Assembly: GCF_932274485.2 (NCBI RefSeq)
Contig: NC_065881.2
Location: 12,992,613 to 13,056,612, forward strand
Length of the DNA: 64,000 nt
Direction of reading: 5' to 3'
From: Patella vulgata
Taxonomy: Eukaryota > Mollusca > Gastropoda > Patellidae
The notes under the pieces were generated by a model that was not told where the DNA came from, made no database searches, and was given only the letters and a program-made list of their open reading frames with translations. Within the stretch, counting starts at the first letter, position 1, and each line of letters starts with the position of its first letter. The position numbers and the translations under genes were made by a program. Shown here piece after piece: positions 32,701 to 44,704 of the stretch.

Positions 32701-35700
32701 AAGTATTTCTCACATTGATGTTGTATCTGAGGTTTGTCAGTTTAAATCATCTTGCTATTCATAATGTATTCATGCAACTCGTGTATCAAAATAAATTTAT
32801 AGTTTTAAGTAGAAACGATATGTTTCTTTTTTGTTGTAGAATGGTATTGTAGGCGAGTGTTCGACACAGCCCTGTGATTTTCATGAGGTTTGTGAGGATG
32901 GTAGTGGGACCACAACTCCCTATATCTGTACAGTGGAATGTGAGTGTTCTATTCCTTGAAATTATATGCTTTTCCACGTGAAAACATGTGCTCGATTTTT
33001 ATTGAAGCTCCGGTAATCGAGCGAGTTGCAGGGGTGTCACTAGAAAAACAAATAACTACGTTAGACCTAAAACTACCGTGTTTGCCAGTTGATTAACCTC
33101 TTGCCTTTCCGTTCTATTTGTAATGGTGGAAGATCACGACCCGGTCAACCCAACCCCTATACCGTTCTATTTGTAATAACGGAAGTCCCCTGTGTTGACA
33201 AGATGGTCAACTTCGTCCAACTCCGTTCTATTCGTAATGGCTGAAATGCTGTGTTGATGATTTGATCAACTCCATCCTATTTGTTATAACGGAAGTGCTG
33301 TGTTGATTGATGAGTTAATGTCGGAAGTGCTGTGTTGATTGATGAGTTAATGTCGGAAGTGCTGTGTTGATGTGTTAATGTCGGAAGTGCAGTGTTGACA
33401 AGACGCTCAACTTCACCCCAAATAGTTCTGTGTTGGAACGGCAATCGAATTGGTCCCCATAGCACACTGCATGGTGTATTCCAGTCTTCATCATCCCGGT
33501 TTTCACAGAAAAGTAGGACGTTAAAATACATTTCATTGATTTTCTGTAAAGTTTAATTCAATAACTTGACTCAATAGCATGACTGAAACATTTTTTATAA
33601 GTATGACTGTTATTATCAACAATATATCAAGTACATACTTCGTTTATTGTTCGCGAGGAGGCTTTTATCGTTTGTTACAAGTTCTTGCACTCTTCCGTTT
33701 CAGGCATTAAGTAAAATCCATTTTGTTTAGTAGTTCCCTTACGTGTTAACTCAAGTAGACATAACATTAAAATCAAAAATAGGTGTACAAATTATAATTT
33801 CGAGCAAAACAACCATGGATTCTAATTTGTCTAATTCTAAGCACAGCCTAACGCAGATCAAAGTTGCACATGCGACTGCCCAGTGCCGGATTTATCTACA
33901 GGCTTGACAGGCTGAAGACTAGGGTCTCGAGATCGGGGGGGGGGGGAATCTATAGCCTAGAAGTATTATATTTTTGACACTGTCATAAGCCTTTATTACA
34001 AGCATCATAGCCTTAAACACCCGTCATCATACTCTGCTTTACTCAATTATGTTTAGACACACTTTTATCTTCCTTTAGGGATGGGCTTTATAAGTGGAAT
34101 ACCCTAGGGCCTCTTCATCTACATCCGGCACTGCTTCAGTTTAACAACAGGAAGGTTATTGTTGTCCTTAATACGACTCAAGGAGCTGCCCACTTTTAGT
34201 TCACGGTTGTGACCTAGTTCCTTTTACCTTGTTACATCCCATTCATGCATAATCAGATTATCACTCCAGGGATTGGAATTTTTTCAGAATTTTGATAACT
34301 TTTAAAAAAAAACAAAAAACAAAACAAAACAAGGAACCTATCGATTTACAAATTATTTCAGAATTACCCCCCTTTGCGCGTAACAGTTAAGGTTTGTTGA
34401 ATGGTTTTCGATAATTATACTGAAGGTACGACTTGACTTGTAAATACATTATAATTGTCACTTGAGTGTTTTAACTATAATTGGTGGGCGTATGTTTTGC
34501 TCCTTGACAGCTTCTGTCTGTCGACGAGAACAGTATCTCCGGATGTTTATCTTTAAGAGCTTCGTGTAATCATATCGATTTTAGTCACCGACATATTCGA
34601 GTTTCAACCAATCATGATCAGCCTAGTGGACCAGAAACTTGTTTTTCTTGTTACTAAGATGTTCGTCTAAGGGAGAGGGAGTATGTGTTGGACGTCTTGC
34701 TACAAAGCCTTACACAGGATGGGGAGGGGTGTGAACCCTCTTAATGCTTCACATCAATTGTGTAAACGTTATCTGAAAATGGCTACTGTAATATACAGCC
34801 AATGCAGGGGGTCGCAAATAAAACCGTAAATTAATAAACCCGTAGACAAGACGCAAACAACACTTATACATTGAAAGCTATGCGCATCAAATATCAATCC
34901 GAGTAAATGGAACCGGGGCCAGCTGTAAGCTTCTACTGCGCTGTATATTCCCGTGAAAAGTCAATGCCTAGTAACTCACGTTTTTCTTATTTTGAGAAAA
35001 CAAAGGAAAACGTAATGAAAAAATATTAAACCCCAGCTTACCCATTGATTTGACTATTGAGTTACTAGGTTTTTCGGTGGCATATTAGGCACATGAAGGA
35101 AGTTGCTAGGTTGTGTCATGGGTGTAACTGCTTGCAAAATCAAAAGATTGGAATATCTAGTACAACAACAGGAAGCACATATCCTGTAACTACAAATTTT
35201 GAAAAAAAAATGAGTTACTAGGTTTTGAATTTTGACGTGAGTCTTGTCCCAGGCCTGTAATGTCACAGACTTCACTAAAAATGAAAATAATTATTTACAA
35301 GAAACAATGCAAACGGTCTTAACGGTGGTCGTTTCCTGAATTGCGTTTTCTGATGGCTATAATCTATCAGTTGTCGTCATGAGATAGAACAACAATTTAA
35401 CTACAATAATAAGGGCGATAATGTGGACAACGATGGTCTACCCTTACAGCCACGGGTTCTTTTACGTACACGTCAATATATACACTAGACGCTGTCCTTG
35501 CCAGACCCCCCGGGATCGAACCCCGGACAGCCCCGTTTGTAAATGAGTGCTTATACTCACTGAGTCACCTCGACAACTTCAATCGGATTAAAAAGTGACA
35601 ACTTTAATCCTTTTCAGATTGCTTACCACCCGATCCTCCTATTGATGTCCACGTGATACCAGAGTTTGATCAATCTGTGAGTTTATGGAGAATAGATAGT

Positions 35701-38700
35701 CACCTTAAATACAGTTGTTCGCCTGGCTACTACCCTGCTGTAAACTGGACTTGCTCTATTGACGGTTACTGGTTGGAACCCCAATGTACAGGTGATTCTT
35801 TTAAATTATTTTACTAGATATTTCAAGGAGACTGAATAAACAAATTGAGCGGGCGCGAAAACATCAGCAGCTTACATATTATAATACATTTTAAAGAACT
35901 CAGAGTTCCCAAATTGATAGAATTGCATTCGAGTAATGTGGAATTCGGCCCTGTCACAGTTCTGTCAGTCACAACAACAGAGGTGGTGTGCGTAGAATCG
36001 TGACGTAATTAAAGACAACGAATATGTTTCAGCTGCCATGGTTGGTTGAGATATATTCTTATGTAGTCAGAGCAAGCGTTGCAGCCCGAATTACCCATTT
36101 GCACTCCATTGTCACCTATTTGAGATTGCGAGAATTCAATTCCAGTCCGGGAGGTTCAATCGAGTATCTCCTAATTAAACATAAGAGAGACAATAATAAA
36201 GGGAAATAACTCGCAAATATTATACCACAACTACAAACCACAAAACATTTTGTTGATGAACATAATCACGTCCCACGATTTTGATTTCATTTAATTTTAT
36301 CTTACAGCAATTACAACCTGTCAAGAGCTGTTTTCAAAATGTGAATCAGATTCTGGTGTCCCATACATATTGAAATACCCTGGTAAGTTTTAATAATGAA
36401 ATGAAATGGGGTTTAACGTCCTACTGTTCTGCTCCTAAACTGGGCTAATGAAGACGGGCATACGCCATACAGTGTGCTATGAGGGAATTTTTGCCCGGGC
36501 AGCGGCACTATCGCCTGCTCGCCTGCTCTTATATCGAATTCCAACTGCCAAGGGATCTTTTACGTGCATTCCAATGTATACACGGGACCTCGGTTTTTCG
36601 TCTCATCCGAAGGACTAGACAGCTGCCTTGTCAGGCCCTCCGTTCTGCACCACTGACAAGGGGAAACCACGTCGGAAAATCGGGGATCGAACACCCGACC
36701 TCCAGGCTAGCGAGCCAGTGCCTTAACCACCTAGCCACCGTGGCTCCCAAGTTTTAATAAACCCTCAGTGAAGACAGAGGAGAGAGAGAGTACCTTTGTG
36801 TGTTAAAACACCAACAAGGTAGTTTCGGGACCATAGATAGTTCAATTTTATATATTTTAATAATTCGTTTGCGCCTAGGGGTCTTAAGCAGTGTGTGTGT
36901 GTGGGGGGGGGGGGTATGGGGAGCGTTTACGTGTCATTTAGGGACTAATGATTCAATTTTATTTTCAATAATTCACTTGCTCGTTTGGGGTCTTTTGCAT
37001 TTTGAGGATATCATAGTACCCGCGAAAACATGAGGTTATCAATTATTATTTTGTAAAAAACACATCTAAGTCCTTTCGGGACTAGTCTTAGAGTTCAATT
37101 TTATTTCAATAATTATCTTGCTGGTTTGAGATCTTTAGCACTGGGATGAACCCGGCGAAAACCCACGTGGTTTTCAATTATAAAAGGTAAAAGTATGACC
37201 AGTAAATATTATCGAAACTTAAACTATAATGATTACAAGCCATTACGAATGGTTAGTAATAAGACGGTAGCCAGTAAAATCTCTGGGCGTGATTTGAGCG
37301 ATATATGAATCTCTTACAAACTGCACTATTCGTAAAGTTATAGCTCTAGGAATATTAACCAAAAATGATTTAACTCCGTTCCGTATTGATCAAAGTAAAA
37401 TAAATTCTAATCATTCGTGCTACTCTCTATGCAAATGGTACACTTGACGACTAAACTGCTGTAAAAGATGACTTGCCAAGATATTATGAAATGAAATTAC
37501 ACCAAACAATGTTACCCTCTTATGAAAATGATGCCTTTACTTGTTCTATTATTCTCTGGATTTGTTTATTAGTAACGGTGGTTAGTACCAAGCCATGGTT
37601 CACATGTTAACATTATTGGTTTCACAGTGCTATAATCGTTAGTAAATGGTAAACTTTGTTCGATTTCTGACTGGGTTTGTTTATTATTCATGTTAGTTAG
37701 TATAAGTCCTCGGTTCGCCAGCAAACGGAATCAGCTGTAAATAGTACCCTTTGTATAGTTTTCTCTGGGTATGTTTATTAGTAATGTTGGTTAGTATAAG
37801 TCCTCAGTTCACCAGTAAAAGGAATTATATTCATGGTGCTAGGATCGGTTGTAAATGGTACCATTTCTTCTGTTTTTCTCCGGGTTTATTTATTATTAAT
37901 TGTTGGTTAGTATACGTCCTCGGTTAACTATAAACAGTATCAGTTTCGCGGTGCTAAGACCGGTTTTATATAGTACCCTTTGTTTTAGTTTTCGTGCTGG
38001 GATCGACTGTGCTTGAATAAGATTATGGTACATTAAATGCCTGACGATCCCAGTAGTGGTTGAAAGCGATAGCTAAGATGGAATTAGTTTTATCTTTCTA
38101 AAACTTTATATTCATATTTTTTACTTTACAACCCCGCCTCTGGAAAATTAGTTTCTAAATATTTTTATTTATATACTATACTTAATAGAACCCCTCCTCT
38201 GGAAAATTACGACACAATATGATCCAATGTTTTTAATTCATCACACTGGTAGTCCAGGTCTTTGTTTCTTGACCTTTGTAATGAAAAATGTGATCACTCT
38301 GAACCATCCATTAAGACTACAAATATTATCAACAACACGAGGATTACTAGTCCGGTATATCCAGTTAAAATGGTCGATGGTCGGTTATCTTGAGCGTTAG
38401 TTTTAGAACGTCGTAGCCTGGATAATGTCTCAGTGTCTAGTTTCAAAGTTTTCTTGACCAATTTTTCTTCGATCCCCGAAGGATGTCTATGGCATAACAC
38501 AAACACCCGCACGTAGCGGTAGAAATATAGGTACTTATTTTATTTGACTTTGCTTGAAATAAGCCTTGGACGTCATCTGTGTTGCACCGCGTGTAGAATA
38601 CGCCAAAGAAGTAAATGGGCTCTTGGATTTTCCCGAGGAGAAAATATTGGGATCTGAAGTTATAATACGGATATTAACACCAATTGTTTCTGGGGAGAAT

Positions 38701-41700
38701 AGACTTGGAATTCAGGAAGTCTACAGCCCCTTGATATATCATATATTTACACTATTTGCGTACGAGTGGCGTCCATTTTCTCCGGCAATTTGGTCTGATT
38801 TTCACAAAATTCGAACTCGGCCATCTTTAGGGTGTAACGGTGTATATTCAAACGTTTTTTTTTTATTAAATCGGATACAAATTGTTACCTCTAGAATGAC
38901 CACAAGGCTAAATCCATGAAGTTATGGCCCGATATATGCCAATATCGAGAGGAACCGAGATATTTGGGAGATAGACCTATATTTTAAGTTTCGTCAAAAT
39001 CGAATAAAGATTGTGACCTGTAGAGTGTCCACAAACACATTGTGGACGAATGGACAGGGGCGACGATATTATACGTCCTTATCAGAACTATGCCTTATGT
39101 TTGAAAAGTTTACGTTCTGTTGGCATTAATGTTCCCCTAAATTCAGATGTACAGGGTACACCAAATGTTTTACAAAGTACCAAAAAAATTGTACAGGGTA
39201 CATTAAATGTTGTCCAAAGTACCGCAACTAAATGTTGTACAGAGTACCACAGTTTTATCTGAAACATTTACATTTACCTCGGGTATGTGGGTTGCTGTCA
39301 TTTATGAAAATGAAATCCACTTGGATAGCATAAAAGGTGGACGCTGAAGAAAAACGATTGCTTAATATTGTTTATCCGAAGATGTTTGGCTCTGGATGTC
39401 CACAAACCAACTTTCAAGTGGTGACCGACTGTTGACGAAATTTGGGTTGACTTGGCTAATATTTTACTTATTGTGGATGAACCGATTCCAATTGGTAAAA
39501 CTGGTCGAAGTTTCCATTTAAATTTTAAAAGTGATAAAAATTCCGAAGAATTCTTACAATTGATTGATTAGAAGAAAGGAGGGGACTATTAAAATGGGTT
39601 CGTCCGTCTGTCCGTCACACCTTTTGTGACACAATAACTCTCCTTCGAATTGAGCTACAATGTTCAAACTTGGTGTAGGTGTTTATGATGGAGTTCGAAG
39701 ATGAGTATTTTCTGCTTAGGCTTAGGATAAGCAGAGATAAGCAATTTGATTGGTTGATCCTAATTAAGTGGGAGTGGTCAAACTTGGTGTATAGTTTCAT
39801 TACATCAATTCCTTGACTAAGTTCAATAATAAACATTTTCTGCCCATAGTAAGCAGTGCGATAAGCAATTTGATTGTTCGAGACTTTGGGACACAATAAT
39901 TCTCCTTCTAATTGAGCTAGAATTTTCAAACTGGGTATATGTGTTTATTAGGTCGATACCTTGATGGAGCTCAAAGATGAGTATTTTCTGCTTAGGGTAA
40001 GCAGAGATAAGCAATTTGATTGGTTGATGCTTTGGGACATATGAACATATTCTGCTCAAAGTAAGCAGTGCGACAAGCAATTTGATTGGTCGAGACTTTG
40101 GGACACAATAACTCTCCTTCTAATTGAGCTAGAGTGTTCAAACTTGGTGTAGGTGTTTATAAGGTCGATGATGTTCCTCTGTAGGGTAAGCAGAGATAAG
40201 CAATTTGATTGGCTGATGTTTTGTGAAACTATAACTTTAGTTCTAATTAAATGAGAATGGTGAAACTTGGTTACATCAATACCTTGACTAAGTTTGATAA
40301 TCAGCATTTTCTGCTCAGGTACTTGTCATCAAAAATGTTCATGAATTTCGACTAACGTTAGTATTCATAGTAGCATAAATCACCCAATATTATTACAGTA
40401 ATGGAGAGTGGCGCTACGGTGTACTCGTATCGGATTCCATGTGTCAAGGGGGCTTTTACGTGCATGCCAACGTTTAAATGGGGCCATTCGAACAACTAGA
40501 TACTGACATGGTGAAACCACGCAGGAAAATATCGATGAACTTTCTCGACCAACATTGGCTCGAACCCCTTAGCTGCTGGTTAATGAGGCAGCGTCTCGAT
40601 CACATCCTTATAAGGGAGATGGGACCTTATTCACCACGACACCCAAAAAATAGGATGTTTTATTGTTCTTATTACAGGAACAGACCAAGATATGATCATT
40701 AAATGTAACGCAACACAACCAGAGCTAAACTATTTACGTTTAACATCTACTGAGACGACTTATAGTTATTATTCAACTGATTATAAACCATTTTGTCATG
40801 TGGCTGAAAACACGTGCGGATATAGAAATTTCACGGCTGTGGCGATGATATGGATGCTAAATAATGTATGTATATGCATCTTACAATTTATGTCAGATAT
40901 AGGAACTGCAATCCTGCGACTCTGACTCGAGTCCGACTTAAACACCTCTAGACTGTATCTCTCATAGTAACTATTGATATTTTACATCCCACCGGACTAT
41001 ATATCTCCCAAACGAACTACTGGTGTTTTACACACCTTCTGACTATATCTTCCATACGAATTACTGTTGTTTTACACACCTCCAGGCTATATCTCTCATA
41101 CGAACTAATGGTGTTTTACACACCTCCAGGCTATATCTCCCATACGAACTCTTGGTGTTTTACACACCTCCAGACTATATCTCCCATACGAACTAATGGT
41201 GTTTTACATACCTCCAGACTATATCTCCCATACGAACTACTGGTGTTTTACACACCTCCAGACTATATCTCCCATACGAACTAATGGTGTTTTACATACC
41301 TCGGGGCTATATCTCCTATACGAACTACAGGTGTTTTACACACCTCCAGGCTATATCTCCTATACGAACTACAGGTGTTTTACACACCTTCAGGCTATAT
41401 CTCCCATACGAACTAATGGTGTTTTACACACCTTCAGACTATATCTCCCATATGAACTAATGGTGTTTTACACACCTTCAGGCTATATCTCCCATACGAA
41501 CTAATGGTGTTTTACACACCTCCCGGCTATATCTCCCACACTAACTTTTGACATTTTATGGTGGATATTTCCCGTATGCATTTTCTGTAATAGCATTAGG
41601 GTTTGATATTGAGGTATTATGTGTTACTTAAATATTCGTCCTTTTTTTAGTTCAAAGGTTTCCATCACCATTATGAGTCGTTTTCGACGGATTGTGATGG

Positions 41701-44500
41701 ACCACGGGCTTACATGGGCGGTACCAACTGTAATCCTGGGTGCACTAGTAATGACACACACGGTGGTTTTCAGATTGATCTCCGTGGCACTGGTATCAAA
41801 TTCAGTCAAGATTTTGTAAGTATTTGTAAGTAATTACAAGCAAAGGATACACCTTGAGTAGGGTTTGGAATATACCCCAATGAGGATAGCAGCACAATAA
41901 TTTGTGTACATGTGGCCATGGCATCGACATCGTCTTATGAATATCTACTCTAATAATTGTTTTCTCTATGTTTTGTTCAAGGGATCTTTATCTTTCGCAA
42001 CCTTTAAAATACGTAAATTGAATATATCCATCGCAGTCGTCAAACTTTTCAATGATCAATGTTTATGGAAATGAAATGGGGTTTAACGTCCTACTTTTCT
42101 GCTCCGAACTGGGCTAATGAAGACGAGCATACGCCACACAGTGTGCTATGAGGGAAATTTTGTCCGAACAGCGGCACTACGGCCTACTCTTATATCGAAT
42201 TCCAACTATCAAGGGATCTTTTACGTCCACGCCAATGTGTACACGGGACCCAGGTTTTCGTTCCATCCGAACGACTAAATAGCTGCATCACTGACAAGAG
42301 AGAACCACGCCGCAAAAATCTGAATGAACTTTCTCGGCCAATTCAGGGGTCGAACACGGTGTACCCGACCTCCAGGCTAGCGAGCCAGCGTCTCGCCCAC
42401 TTATCCACCGTGACCCCCACCCCCGCCATGTTTATGGAAGCCATTTTTATTATTGTATGTAAATAAGTTCTTGGCTTATTAAGTTATACAATATTGTTTA
42501 AATCACAGATCTAAACATCAAGATTCCCCTTTCTGAATTAAAATATCGTTTAAAAACACACAAAACGGGGCATTTGGAGGAGCGGAAAAGTAAAGCGTCA
42601 AACTCAATTTTAATTTGTAACGTACCGTGTGATCAAATTATTGTATTTAACTTTGTTTTTGGTGTAGAACGTATACAGTGGAAGTATTCAACTCTCAGAC
42701 AACGATCAACTAGTACGAGTTACTTGTCATAATTGTACTATGTGTGGTGCTATCTATCCCATAATATTTCGCCAAGCTAATGGCACAGGTAGGAATATAA
42801 TATAGTCTCAGTCACCCAGTTACGTGCATCAGCATTCGAAATTACGAATCAAGCAGGATTATCTCTACTATCACGTGATTTCAAGTTGCACACATTCACG
42901 TTTTCCTGTATAGTTATAAAACTAATATATTGATCCTTTGAGCCGAATTCTGATCGAATATGATTATTGCCTAAACATACATTATGTAAGAGCTAAATCT
43001 GCCTATTGTAGGTCTTTATAAACTATTAATTAGACATTTATTAACATTACAAGACGAAATTATAATCACCTCTGATACCATCTGATGGGTCCGAATTTCA
43101 ACAGATTAGAATTCGATCTGTAGTTCAACGGCGGTTGCTGATTAACCGAAAAATTGGATAATCGATACGTCGTTTATGGTTACATTGCCAATCCAGGCTA
43201 CAGTGTTATTGAAATGAGGCTTTCTCGACTCAGAATGAAGTAATTTGATTGAAATTTTCATCAGATTCCCTTTACATTATCCATTTTTAACTATTATAGC
43301 GAGAACTGTTAGCCCCTTATCTAATCGTAAATATATATAAGACCATATAGCTCTTTATTCAGTGTTATTAATTCTTAATTCATAGTCGTTAATTCTTATT
43401 TCTCATTAATTGCAGTATTTCAACATTATCCATTTTTTTAAAACTAATATAGCGAGAACTGTCTGCTCTTTATCTAATCGCTCATATATCGAAGACTAAA
43501 CAGCTCTTAATTCACTGTTCTTAATTCATTTAACTTAATTCTTATTTCCTCATTTGGATCTTAACATTTATATCTTAAAATCAATATTTGTTTCGTATTT
43601 TAGTTTAATTTAATTGTATTACATTTATTTCAGAAAATTAAAAAAAAAATAAAATTTACATTTTTTCAGAAACATACAACGAAAAACAAATCTCGAACAA
43701 CATACACATGCAAATTTTAGTGTACAACTGTTAATTGTAGTGTACAAATGTCAAAATACGATAACAAATGAAGTAATAAGAATTAAAGAGCCCTGATGGC
43801 CGAATGATTTAACACTCTTGCGTTAGTTCATAAAATCTGTCATTTTACGTGACAAGAAGTTTGGTCGCCTGACCAACCTCGTGGGTTTGCTCCGGGATTT
43901 CCCACAACTAGAGACACAATTGAACCATAGCTCTCTCTCTCTCTCTCTCTAACCGTTTTGAATATAGCGGTTTCCAAACAACCTGTGTGTCTGGATGATG
44001 TTTGCATATGGTGGCCATTGCATAACCGGTCATCACGCAGTCTAGCTATGTTTATTTACAAGTATGTATAAAGGTGAATTAGGTAAGATTAGATAAAGAA
44101 CTGACAGTTTTCGCTATAATAGGTTTTAAAAAAAAAGATAAAGAAAATAGAATATGCTGAAAATTTTTAAATTGCTTCACTCAGAACCGAGATATTAAAG
44201 ATTCAATTTTAGGCCAACCTCGAACGTCATTACTAACTTTGGTTATCCATTTTCACGTTAAATTATCCACCACAAAATGTATTTAAATCACTACCTATCG
44301 CAGGTCAACGATGGCATCGAGAGTTTAATAATTTAAATAACATTTAAGGCCTAAAGAAAGACCTGCAATAGACAGATTTAGCTCTTTCGTGATGTATGTT
44401 TAAGCTTTACTAGAACACATTATACCACATCGAATTTAATTTTATTTCAGAAATTAACTATACCAATGCTACCAGACCTATATGTCAATCAACAACTTAA
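29756..44500 (+). CDS. Secreted PAN-PAN-CCP-GON mosaic protein
   Basis: Ten exons join in phase: 29756-30082, 31016-31106, 31837-32075, 32840-32939, 35618-35791, 36308-36382, 40678-40865, 41651-41815, 42668-42788 and 44451-44500; total 1530 nt, 509 residues, TAA. A signal peptide-like start (ICWLMYLSYADAS) precedes PAN domain 1 (LCARQCKYRRRCITFNY), a four-cysteine EGF-like module (CADLPCTYHERC), PAN 2 (DCVAECYYRYACVSFNYE), a second four-cysteine module (CSTQPCDFHEVC), a CCP/sushi domain (LKYSCSPGYYP, WTCSIDGYWLEPQC) and a GON domain of about 199 residues (CQELFSKCESDSG, FQIDLRGTGIKF, VRVTCHNCTMCG). GON is best known at the C-terminus of ADAMTS9/20 metalloproteases; no protease is present here. 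An extracellular binding role is inferred. One intron contains a paralogue of the WxxW gene in antisense. Confidence 0.85.
30600..30830 (-). repeat. Possible third tRNA-derived repeat (SINE-C)
   Basis: On the minus strand, TAGCTCTGTCGGTAGAGCGC resembles an A-box and GAGTTCAAGGCTCG a B-box, about 140 bp apart. That spacing is too large for a tRNA gene. Only one copy is seen in the window. Confidence 0.35.
31348..31617 (+). repeat. SINE-B in the PAN-GON gene, intron 2
   Basis: Head GGGTTGGATGGCCGAATGGG, B-box GATTTCGATTTCCCGC, body, and tail GAGTGGACGTTACCCCCGC. It is in the same direction as the gene. Confidence 0.88.
32120..32335. repeat. GATACATTATG-family MITE fragment in intron 3
   Basis: GATACATTATGGAAGATTTG, then GCTGGCAGTTTTCACTATAA and AATTGCTTCACCCTAAGCCG, matching the copies at 44.1 kb and, inverted, 43.0 kb. 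Confidence 0.65.
32680..32712 (+). repeat. Duplicate of an exon end and splice donor
   Basis: AGACCAGTATGATCCAGTAAG at 32684 copies the end of exon 3 and its donor (AACCAATATGATCCAGTAAG at 32062). The preceding exon sequence is not duplicated, so this is a decoy donor rather than an exon. Confidence 0.55.
33025..33420. repeat. Degenerate tandem repeats in intron 4
   Basis: GAAGTGCTGTGTTGAT with GAGTTAATGTCG recurs four times in 33287-33390. Upstream, CCGTTCTATTTGTAATGG is repeated about every 60 bp. A SINE-A tail (GTAGGACGTTAAAATACATT) follows at 33430-33530. Confidence 0.7.
33540..35430. other. Long intron stretch without recognised features
   Basis: It lies within intron 4 of the PAN-GON gene. 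It contains a G run (33938) and an A-rich tract (34300) and no exon-like frame. A decayed SINE-A (about 35430-35575, minus) is at its end, with B-box trace GGGATCGAACCCCGG. Confidence 0.4.
36397..36748 (-). repeat. SINE-A, full length, inserted 14 bp after a splice donor
   Basis: The target duplication AAGTTTTAATAA is at 36385-36396 and 36749-36760. The first copy is positions +3 to +14 of the intron following exon 6, so the donor GTAAGT was preserved. The copy is antisense to the gene and keeps both promoter boxes (GGGATCGAACACCCGAC; CCACCTAGCCACCG). Confidence 0.93.
36780..37185 (-). repeat. Two or three degraded SINE-B pieces
   Basis: GA-run, then TTTCGGGACCATAGATAGTT with ATTTTAATAATTCGTTTGCG; again GGGACTAATGATTCAATTTT at about 36943; again TTTCGGGACTAGTCTTAGAG to GGCGAAAACCCACGTGG at about 37075. 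The heads are lost. Confidence 0.6.
37300..38235 (-). repeat. 3' flank of WxxW paralogue A with a roughly 110-bp tandem repeat
   Basis: Homologous to the DNA after copies B (47.9-48.77 kb) and C (60.25-61.08 kb). Units with GGTTTGTTTATTANTAAYGTTG and GTCCTCGGTTCACCAGTAA occur four times here but only about twice in the other two copies. Confidence 0.75.
38236..38716 (-). pseudogene. WxxW-stalk-TM paralogue A, decayed last exon
   Basis: Read on the minus strand, it retains CGCLCYAID, the basic site SRLRRSK, the TM segment (LTGYTGLVILVLLIIFVVL) and the tail ITKVKKQRPGLPV, each closely matching the gene at 48.8-57.7 kb. One base is missing between DG and the tail (DGSE then stop, where copy B has DGLRVI). 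Another frame change separates CYAID from the following helix. The stalk breaks off at about 38715, where a dispersed repeat begins. No first exons were found. It lies in antisense inside the 4.3-kb intron 6 of the PAN-GON gene. Confidence 0.85.
38717..39045. repeat. Dispersed repeat family R, copy 1
   Basis: TTGCGTACGAGTGGCGTCCA, then TTTTCACAAAATTCGAACTC, ATATCGAGAGGAACCGAGAT and TTGTGACCTGTAGAGTGTCC. The same order occurs at 50.76-51.19 kb and 54.42-54.62 kb. Class unknown; no ends identified. Confidence 0.65.
39590..40330. repeat. Imperfect tandem repeat, about 180-200 bp per unit
   Basis: GCAGAGATAAGCAATTTGAT with GGGACACAATAACTCTCCTT, GTTCAAACTTGGTGTAGG and GAGTATTTTCTGCTTAGG recur four to five times with deletions. 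It is part of intron 6. Confidence 0.75.
40400..40620 (-). repeat. SINE-A fragment, old
   Basis: GTGGCGCTACGGTGTACTCG, CTTTTACGTGCATGCCAACG, AACTTTCTCGACCAACATTG and GAGGCAGCGTCTCGATCAC. It ends about 60 bp before a GON exon. Confidence 0.6.
40950..41560. repeat. 44-bp minisatellite, about 13 copies, in intron 7
   Basis: Unit CTATATCTCCCATACGAACT plus AATGGTGTTTTACACACCTC and CAGA, at an exact 44-bp step in the middle of the array. Since 44 is not a multiple of three, the frame at 41196-41504 is only the array read through. Confidence 0.9.
42071..42427 (-). repeat. SINE-A, full length, target duplication ATGTTTATGGAA
   Basis: The 12-bp duplication is at 42059-42070 and 42428-42439. The head ends with CACTTATCCACCGTGACCC. 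It lies in intron 8 of the PAN-GON gene, antisense. Confidence 0.92.
42970..43340. mobile_element. MITE of the GATACATTATG family, nearly complete
   Basis: It begins ACATACATTATGTAAGAGCT and runs through CAAATCTGCC-type sequence, TTAACATTACAAGACG, CTCGACTCAGAATGAAGTAA and ACTATTATAGCGAGAACTGT to CCCCTTATCTAATCGT. A second partial end (AACTAATATAGCGAGAACTG) follows at 43440. It is in intron 9. Confidence 0.6.
43790..43955 (+). repeat. SINE-B, shortened
   Basis: GAGCCCTGATGGCCGAATGA, TTACGTGACAAGAAGTTTGG, CTCGTGGGTTTGCTCCGGGA and a CT tail. The middle is deleted. Confidence 0.75.
44075..44405. mobile_element. MITE of the GATACATTATG family, inverted relative to the 43.0-kb copy
   Basis: GTAAGATTAGATAAAGAACT, TTTTCGCTATAATAGGTTTT, TTGCTTCACTCAGAACCGAG and, at the other end, CTGCAATAGACAGATTTAGC before GTGATGTATGTTT. 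Together with the 43.0-kb copy it forms a loose inverted pair around the SINE-B. Confidence 0.6.
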
Positions 44501-44704
44501 CACCTAGTACCGGTGGAATTAACACACAACTATTTTAATATCTGGTCTTTATTTAAACATGTTTCCTGTGTTTCTACGACGTCTATTCTATTTTAACTTT
44601 AGTCTGGTAACCGCGACGCAACCTAGCGGTATACCGATCGCTATTGTCGTATCACCATTAGTCCGGTGGCTGAAGGGGGGGAATCGCCCTGAGCTGTGAA
44701 TTTA

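Noticed and set aside
41196-41504. A repetitive 102-codon frame that looks like a repeat protein
   Set aside because: It is the 44-bp minisatellite in an intron read in one frame; it has no start context, and the unit is not a multiple of three.
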